Assembly: GCA_002118135.1 (NCBI GenBank)
Contig: BDIU01000217.1
Span: forward strand, 62,001 to 126,000
Reading direction: 5' to 3'
Length of the DNA: 64,000 bases
From: Trebouxia sp. TZW2008
Lineage: Eukaryota; Chlorophyta; Trebouxiophyceae; Trebouxiales; Trebouxiaceae
This document shows, one piece after another, positions 59,601-64,000 of this stretch (position 1 is the first letter of the stretch; each line of letters begins with the position of its first letter). Below the pieces are notes generated by a model that saw only the letters and a list, made by a program, of their open reading frames with translations, was not told the origin of the DNA and did no database searches. The position numbers and the translations under genes are program-made.

Positions 59601-61647
59601 TGACCCCGGTTGCACTCATGGTTTCTTCAAGCGTGAAAGCAACTGAAGTGAGCAGTGTAGCACTGGTTGCCTGTGTGTTTGCACAGCGGAGAGGCTAATG
59701 TTCTACTGACTACACCTTTGCAGGAGTTGAGCAAATCACAAATATCACCAGCGTCAGTGACTTTTACATCTGCCCTGCCTTGCTGCTATGCTGCTTGACT
59801 AAGAGATTCAAAAAGGTCCTACCCTGTTTCTCTTTCCCACCAAAAGGGGAGTATCCAGTATCCCAACAAGATTCCCCTGTTATCATTTCTTTAGGACTTG
59901 TGCTGCCTTACTGTATCACTGAGGAGTTGTGCTATCTTACTGTCTTGTTCAATCTTATGCTGCCCTTCCACTGTACTGTTATTGATTGTGCTGGGATTCG
60001 CAATATCACTTCTGCTGGAATTCTGCTAACTTGCTGCTGAGAAAATTTGCTATCTCATGCTGTTGTGCTGTTGCTGTGACCTGACTGTGACCCACCATGC
60101 AAGGACACTCTGATTCAGGCTGCTGCATGTTGACTGCTAATGCTACAAGTAGCGCTTGTCTGCAACGTTGCTTGCTGTGATGAACGAGATGATGTTTGTG
60201 TTGGGTACACATGCAGTGAATCACATCTCAGCTGCATTTATTGTATGTGATGACCATTACTATGTCCAAAGCAGGGCTGATTGTAGCAGTTGAGGTCTAC
60301 CAGGCATGAATATGCCCAAGTGGACGGTCAGAACATCTGCTGTTCCAAGCAAGATCAGATTTGTCAAGGGGATACTTGGCAGTGGTTGGAGCACGGACCA
60401 GCTGCATGTGATCTGACACGGCATGGACGTCTTAGGCAGGGCTGACTGTATCAGTTGAGGTCCAGCAGGCATTAACCTGCCCAGTGCTAGGTCAAAATAT
60501 ATGCTCGGACAGCAACTGTAGGCTGCACATTCTGTTGTGTTGCTGCGATGTTGTTTCTGTGCTACCTGCTGTCTGCTTTGTTGCTGTTGTCTTCCTGCTG
60601 TTCATACGCTGTGACTGCCGCTTCAATGGGATTGGCATTGGCCCTCTATTTGGCAAGTTGGCTAGGACATAAATGGCTGCTGTCGGCTAGTGCTAGAAGC
60701 ACCGCCCATCTGAATTCATGTGCTGCCTTGTGCAAGGAGTGGTTTGCCTGGGGTACATATGCAGTGATCACAGCCACAACATACTTTTATGACGGCGCTG
60801 AATATGCACCTGAAGCAGCGCTGATGACGCAACCAGTGAGCTTTAGCAGAGGTGAGGCTGCCCGAGTGCAAGGTCAGAACAAATGCTCCAGCAGCAACTC
60901 TAGGCTTCTGACCAATTTGGGTCAGATGCTGGCAACATTCGAAATGTCTGCAGGCCGCTGTAGCAGGTGCGTGGCTGGCAACTGCTTCTCAGGGCTCATG
61001 CGCCAGGCGCTGTACATGTGCAGAGCTACATTAGACAGCAAGCTCTGCCTGCTGCTGTGACCTCACTGACAGTGGCACTGACAGGTATAAGCTCAACAGA
61101 TGTGTACTATTCAAAAAGATCTGCTGAGTCTTTCAAAGTCACAACTTGCACCTTTGTGCTTTGAGATGTTTACAGGGGCTGCCTGCGACAGACGGTGAGA
61201 GACACAGCTGCTGCTGCACAAATGCTGCTTAGGCTCGCTGTATGAGGATTGGTGAATCACCTGCAGTCATGGACATAAACCAGCTCCATTTGCTTCTGTT
61301 CTTGACTGGGTGGCGCCTTGGGTGCCACCATGCTATTGGAGAGGGCTGTCGCTTCCGCTATTGTCTGCCTGATGGCTTGCTGAACAGCTTGTATAGGCGT
61401 GCCCGGCGCCAACAGCTGGGCCAGCCTCAACCCGAAATGCTGCAGAAACTCCTCGGAAGACCCCAACTGAAGCAAACAAGGTTGCTGAGGACGTACGACT
61501 CAAATGTGACGTGTCCCGTGACAGCTTTGCGTGAAAGCGGAAAGGCGCAAAGTTCAAGCGTGCCTGGTCTCCAAGATTCGGCTCTTGTGACGCTTTGTAA
61601 GGCGCGGCCTGCTGGCCGTACAGCATTGCCGCCGCGACAGGATCCAT
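48437..61647 (-). CDS. CBP60-like protein with Cys/His cluster and long disordered tail
   Basis: Resembles plant calmodulin-binding protein 60 (CBP60), DNA-binding regulators of defence. Exons: ~61647-61261 (contains an unresolved short intron), 60899-60810, 58934-58739, 58211-58012, 57017-56712, 56287-56146, 55550-55368, 54031-53873, 53268-53220, 52716-52586, 52280-52064, 51838-51723, 51100-50825, 50061-49451, 49043-48437; phases close from exon 2, about 1.2 kb residues. In order: a helical Gln-rich N-terminus; a Cys/His cluster (CNRLQCVLCKHNPNKRC); a CBP60-like core (GEIQVELVDGVTGERITD, then EVLKNQKGEPLM, then KRPPFRMVVRAV, then SEEFVVVTKRTKN, then DDPISKLNHIGKETVKKL, then KEKWDAACEHAKT); then a disordered Ser/Pro/Gln/Asp tail with SPRADRDQP repeats. 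Introns 11, 13 and 14 fit GC-AG. Exons 3, 4, 6, 7 and 8 have tandem ghost copies. Confidence 0.75.
50468..50788. repeat. dispersed repeat family, copies 2 and 3
   Basis: Copy 2 (50468-50635) and copy 3 (50691-50788) begin CTAGGCAGGCTCAGCAGGCC and continue with GTACGTAC, TGTCTCCA.CCAGTT and CCTAAACCA. Both lie in intron 13 of the CBP60-like gene, in the same orientation as copy 1 at 34511-34676. Confidence 0.8.
51215..51300 (-). repeat. copy of CBP60-like exon 13, 5' part
   Basis: GTGACTGTTGAA.CTGCC.AGGCTGCTGTT matches 51028-51056 of exon 13, followed by a degenerate GCCGGCCTGCAGCA acceptor. It lies in intron 12. Confidence 0.7.
51600..51690 (-). repeat. copy of CBP60-like exon 12, 3' part
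   Basis: Block similarity with 51722-51790: TGCTGG, TGTCACTGT.GAC.GATCCC and CCCCCA..TG.TCCATCCA. It lies in intron 12. Confidence 0.7.
53095..53200. repeat. AGGC/AGAC/ACAC microsatellite
   Basis: Imperfect GGCAGGCAA, CAGACAGG and ACACACAGACACAC runs in intron 9 of the CBP60-like gene. Confidence 0.85.
53318..53491. mobile_element. MITE-like element with pogo/Tigger-like ends
   Basis: The right end, read inwards, is CAGTAATGTCTCGTTATAAG with repeated ATAAGGACA/GTAAGGACA subterminal motifs. The left end (GAGTAACCTCTCTTTGTAACG) is an imperfect inverted match, and ATTTGTCCTTACATC and ATTGTCCTTAC repeats face inwards from it. The 174-bp body is bordered by TA at 53316-53317 and 53492-53493, as expected for a Tc1/mariner-pogo target duplication. 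No transposase, so non-autonomous. It sits in intron 8 of the CBP60-like gene. Confidence 0.6.
53671..54900 (-). repeat. exon array: six copies (plus one fragment) of CBP60-like exon 8
   Basis: The intact exon is 53873-54031 (reads ASCEQAMRL, FTLGNQHFETLNQIIQYSQS, ALTPVQ). Copies: about 54069-54204 and 54249-54377 (very similar, each with a one-base loss causing a frameshift and lacking the exon's 3' end), about 54425-54542, 54600-54712 and 54830-54895 (progressively diverged). A fragment of the 3' end lies at 53671-53705. Each large copy keeps an acceptor and the Cys/Gln start. The array runs at ~170-nt period. Confidence 0.9.
55018..55410 (-). repeat. three copies of the CBP60-like exon 7 3' end
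   Basis: The functional end is at 55368 (EHQLPAQRDQ, then the GTGCG donor). Copies at about 55190-55250 and 55018-55085 repeat CTGATC.CTTTGGGCGG.AAGTTGATGC on the plus strand but have no exon 5' half. Confidence 0.8.
55805..56402 (-). repeat. copies of CBP60-like exon 6 halves
   Basis: Exon 6 is 56146-56287. Its 3' half recurs at about 55975-56065 (AAGCAGTCTTGGCGTGCTCA) and 55818-55870. Its 5' half recurs at about 56346-56402 (ATCTTGGCGACCCTCTGAAA). All are in flanking introns. Confidence 0.85.
56544..56612. repeat. CAG/AGC trinucleotide tract
   Basis: About a dozen AGC units at 56570-56606 after a looser AGCAACAAG-rich stretch, in intron 5 of the CBP60-like gene. Both strands are open here by composition only. 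Confidence 0.85.
57358..58140 (-). repeat. exon array: five copies of CBP60-like exon 4, 3' part
   Basis: The functional exon 4 is 58012-58211. Copies of its last ~100 bases plus donor lie at about 57850-57960, 57722-57785, 57520-57600 and 57358-57470. They share TCTCATTGGTCTGGAACTTGAGGGTGACTTGGGG-like sequence on the plus strand. They carry no exon 5' part or acceptor. Confidence 0.88.
58739..59635 (-). repeat. exon array: copies of the CBP60-like Cys/His-cluster exon 3
   Basis: The functional exon is 58739-58934. Copies at about 59010-59143 (CNRLQCVWCKHPKKRC, then frameshift), 59215-59337 (NRLQCVLCKHNPNRRC) and 59410-59530 (CDRLQCVLCKHNPNKRC) keep the acceptor and Cys/His cluster but diverge after ~25 residues. 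A fragment lies at about 59600-59635. Confidence 0.9.
60181..60899 (-). repeat. copies of CBP60-like exon 2
   Basis: Exon 2 is 60810-60899. Diverged copies sit at about 60430-60520 and 60264-60345 (GCAGGGCTGA, CAG.TGAGGT, AGG.AT.A..TGCCCA on the plus strand). A further related pair, 60181-60226 and 60731-60781, shares GGGTACA.ATGCAGTGA. The downstream copies contain stops. Confidence 0.65.
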
Positions 61648-64000
61648 GACTTTGATCTGGTGTCTAACAAGCTGGCCCGTGTGCTACTACCTCGCTGCAA
61701 GCGACCCTACACTTGACCCTCGCACAGCAGGGATCCGCCTTGCTGCGGCTTCCGTAATCAGCAAGACAGACACACGGGCCATGGCCGAGCTTCTGAGCTG
61801 AGCCACCCGCTGCACATTTCCGCGCTGCAGCGTCAGTTTCGTTGCTGCTTGTCTTACACCTGCGCTTTGAGTACCCCTCAGCTGAAATTTAGTGTACTTT
61901 ACGCATACACAGTCGCAATCAGCAACAATGAGTCATGAGTCGACTGCCGTTATCTTCAGCCTTGCAGTTCCGCCTTTCTGACTAACATTGGCGTCGTGGC
62001 GCTCTGTCGGGTCAGGTGCGCTCAGTGTCACCGCAGCTGCACTGCGAGTGACAGCCTGCATCAACATGCCAGTTTCATCTCACCCAGGCAGTGGGCTGCC
62101 CCAGTGCACTGCCTTCCGCAATTGCAGCGCTGCAAGCATGTACGACGCTCATAAATGCCAGTCCAATTGGCATTCAAAGTCTGCACCTGATACCTACCGG
62201 TAGGTAGCATCACACTACAGTCTGTACCACAGTGTTACCCATCCTGAATGCTACAGCTGCAAGTGCACTTGGGCCTGCAGTACAAAAGCCTGGCTAGGAG
62301 TTGCACCATGATCAGCCAAAGCTGCTGCATAGCATTGCGCATCTGTTGACTCTAAAGTTCAGGCGCGCATTTTGCAAGCAGCAGCCACATGCATTATACA
62401 TGTGCAGTGACGCTGGCCTTCATCAAGCTATTTGTATAGCATTACTGGTAGTTTCTGATCATGACCAGTCGGACAGGATTCAAGAGAGACACTCAGCGTC
62501 TGCAGCGCAGCAAATGCACTCATGCAGTCTCATCCAAAGTACATAAGACTATAGATTATACAAGAGTTCATGCAGTACATGGCTGCACAAAGCCATGCAG
62601 CGAGTAAAGTCAAAGCCTGTCCCCACAATGCCCTCGTGGCCGGCAGCTTACATGTATACAGCACAGCTTCAGTCAAAGCTGATACATAGCAGCAGCCTCA
62701 GAAGCAAGGACTGTAATGACTACACTCTGTGCGGCATTGTGTGGCGTATGCATCAGCTTAGGTGTGAGTCTTGTTGCAGATACTCTCATGCCCAAGTGAC
62801 CTTTGGGTCTCAAAGGCTGTCTCCAAGTCCTGGAAGCTGTCAGGCAAGCCCTCAGAAGTTCCACATGGCAGCCCTCAAGAAGGCTGCAATTTTGTCAAGT
62901 TGGGCAGACTAGCAAAAGACACATTTGGGTCAAGCTCCTGTCAACTTCTATCAGGCAGCATGATCTGGTTTGCAACACCATAATTAGGCCCAATGACTGC
63001 TGACTGTCGGGCTGCTCTCCAGGAAATCCTTCATTGGCTTGACTACACTATCAGTCTGAGGGCAGCATGATCCAGAATTGCACAAGTTAGTGCAAAGTAA
63101 CATGACGTAAGCATCATGCATTTGATGTCAGAAGGATAAGCAAGCGTGCCATCAGAGGCTGCAGGTATGCAAAGACAAGTTCCTTGACCTGGCATTGCAG
63201 CTTGTTGCTCTTGCACGCCTCTGATGTCCTGTCTTGTAAGAGGCTTTGCAGAGTCTGCAACAAACTCGCGAACAATGTGATGCAGGAAAGGCCACTGGGT
63301 AGACCTAGCGTGCAAGACTTGCCTATCACGATGGCAGTGGCCACAAATAGCTGGCAAGCTTCACAAATCACCTGCAGACCCAGCATGCACATGACATGCT
63401 TTGCCGTGACATTACTGCATCAACTTTGATGTCAATTGCTGATGTGCATTGCCGTGCAGCAAGGCAAAACATTGTATTGTTTAACAACTAGGCATCCTGC
63501 CTTGTGCTGAATACAACAGGTGATAGAGACGCTTTTTGACGGAAACCAAGTACCTCAAGGCATAGCAGCAATTGGTATGATTGCTTACACTGGCCATGAG
63601 CTTGTGGTACACAAGGCAGGATCCATCAAATATTATGTGAATATCTGCAGCTGCTATGGCTTTATTCGCTCAACTGATTTTGGATGCTGTGGCAGCTGTG
63701 ATTATATCGCACATTGCCAGTGCACTGAAGGACAATTTCCAACATATCAACCCACTTGCATCCAGCGTGAAGTCTGGATCACCTGTTCTGACTTGAGCAA
63801 CAGGGGAGCAATTTTGGCAAGCTGTTTGCATAAGTAGGCTAGTCAGGAGGTGGCTGCTGCAATGGTGCAACAACTTTGATATGGTGCCACACAGACTGTC
63901 TAGATGCGTCGCAAGTAGTTAAGGTGAGCAGGTACTCAGCTCAAACGTATGGGAAGAGCTGCATGTGCTGGGATTAAAGATGACTGGTCACTTTTGCTAG
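61648..64000. other. upstream region of the CBP60-like gene and unresolved right end
   Basis: The left part is the presumed promoter of the minus-strand gene. Further right, plus-strand segments at 62780-62983 (open in all three frames) and a good-looking small exon at 63522-63575 suggest a plus-strand gene running out of the window. I cannot assemble or name it. Confidence 0.3.
63522..63575 (+). CDS. candidate internal exon of an unidentified gene
   Basis: The context is ACAACAG, then a 54-nt open frame reading VIETLFDGNQVPQGIAAI, then a GTATGA donor. Compact, polar/hydrophobic-balanced sequence and good splice signals make it exon-like. No family could be assigned and neighbouring exons were not found. 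Confidence 0.3.

Noticed and set aside
1..64000. tRNA, rRNA or CRISPR features
   Set aside because: No GGTTCRANYCC-type B box with matching cloverleaf, no rRNA-like stretch, and the repeats present are exon copies or minisatellites rather than spacer arrays.

Overview
This is 64 kb of nuclear DNA from an intron-rich eukaryote, most likely a green alga, probably a trebouxiophyte and possibly a lichen-type or soil alga. That assignment is inferred from gene content: a plastid-targeted Mpv17/PMP22 protein, a CBP60-like (plant calmodulin-binding 60) protein, a CAX Ca2+/H+ exchanger and two CipC-like proteins. Genes have 4-15 exons with GT-AG introns and a few GC-AG introns. I saw no operons, CRISPR array, rRNA or recognisable tRNA.

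Layout. Plus strand, 0.3-17.3 kb: a LARGE-type glycosyltransferase (GT49-like, 353-3994), a pectate-lyase-superfamily beta-helix protein (4516-6553), a second GT49-like paralogue (7300-11535), then two tandem CipC/DUF3759-like genes (13472-14678 and 15609-17303). Minus strand, 18.3-61.6 kb: a CAX antiporter with a long N-terminal extension (27306-18297), a doubtful small gene near 28.6-29.0 kb, a very long leucine-rich-repeat protein with a disordered tail (41036-29938), an Mpv17/PMP22 family protein (46510-42122), and a CBP60-like protein with a Cys/His cluster and a long disordered tail (61647-48437). The last 2.3 kb hold only weak exon candidates.

The exon models were built by hand by matching splice sites, reading phase and family similarity. 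In every main gene the phases close through all listed exons. The exceptions are the first exon of the CBP60-like gene, the unseen start of the beta-helix gene, and the 3' end of the second GT49-like gene.

The most striking property is window-wide. In six of the eight well-resolved genes, many exons are accompanied by one to six diverged partial copies of themselves lying in the flanking introns. These often include the exon-intron junction. They are usually frameshifted, truncated or missing a splice signal, so one copy per set appears functional. I count more than 35 such ghost exons. The palindrome GCATGC is also strongly over-represented.

Functionally the first 11.5 kb looks like a glycan or cell-wall neighbourhood (two Golgi-type glycosyltransferases flanking a beta-helix carbohydrate-active protein). 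The CAX exchanger and the CBP60-like protein are both connected to calcium in their families, but nothing in the sequence links them beyond proximity.
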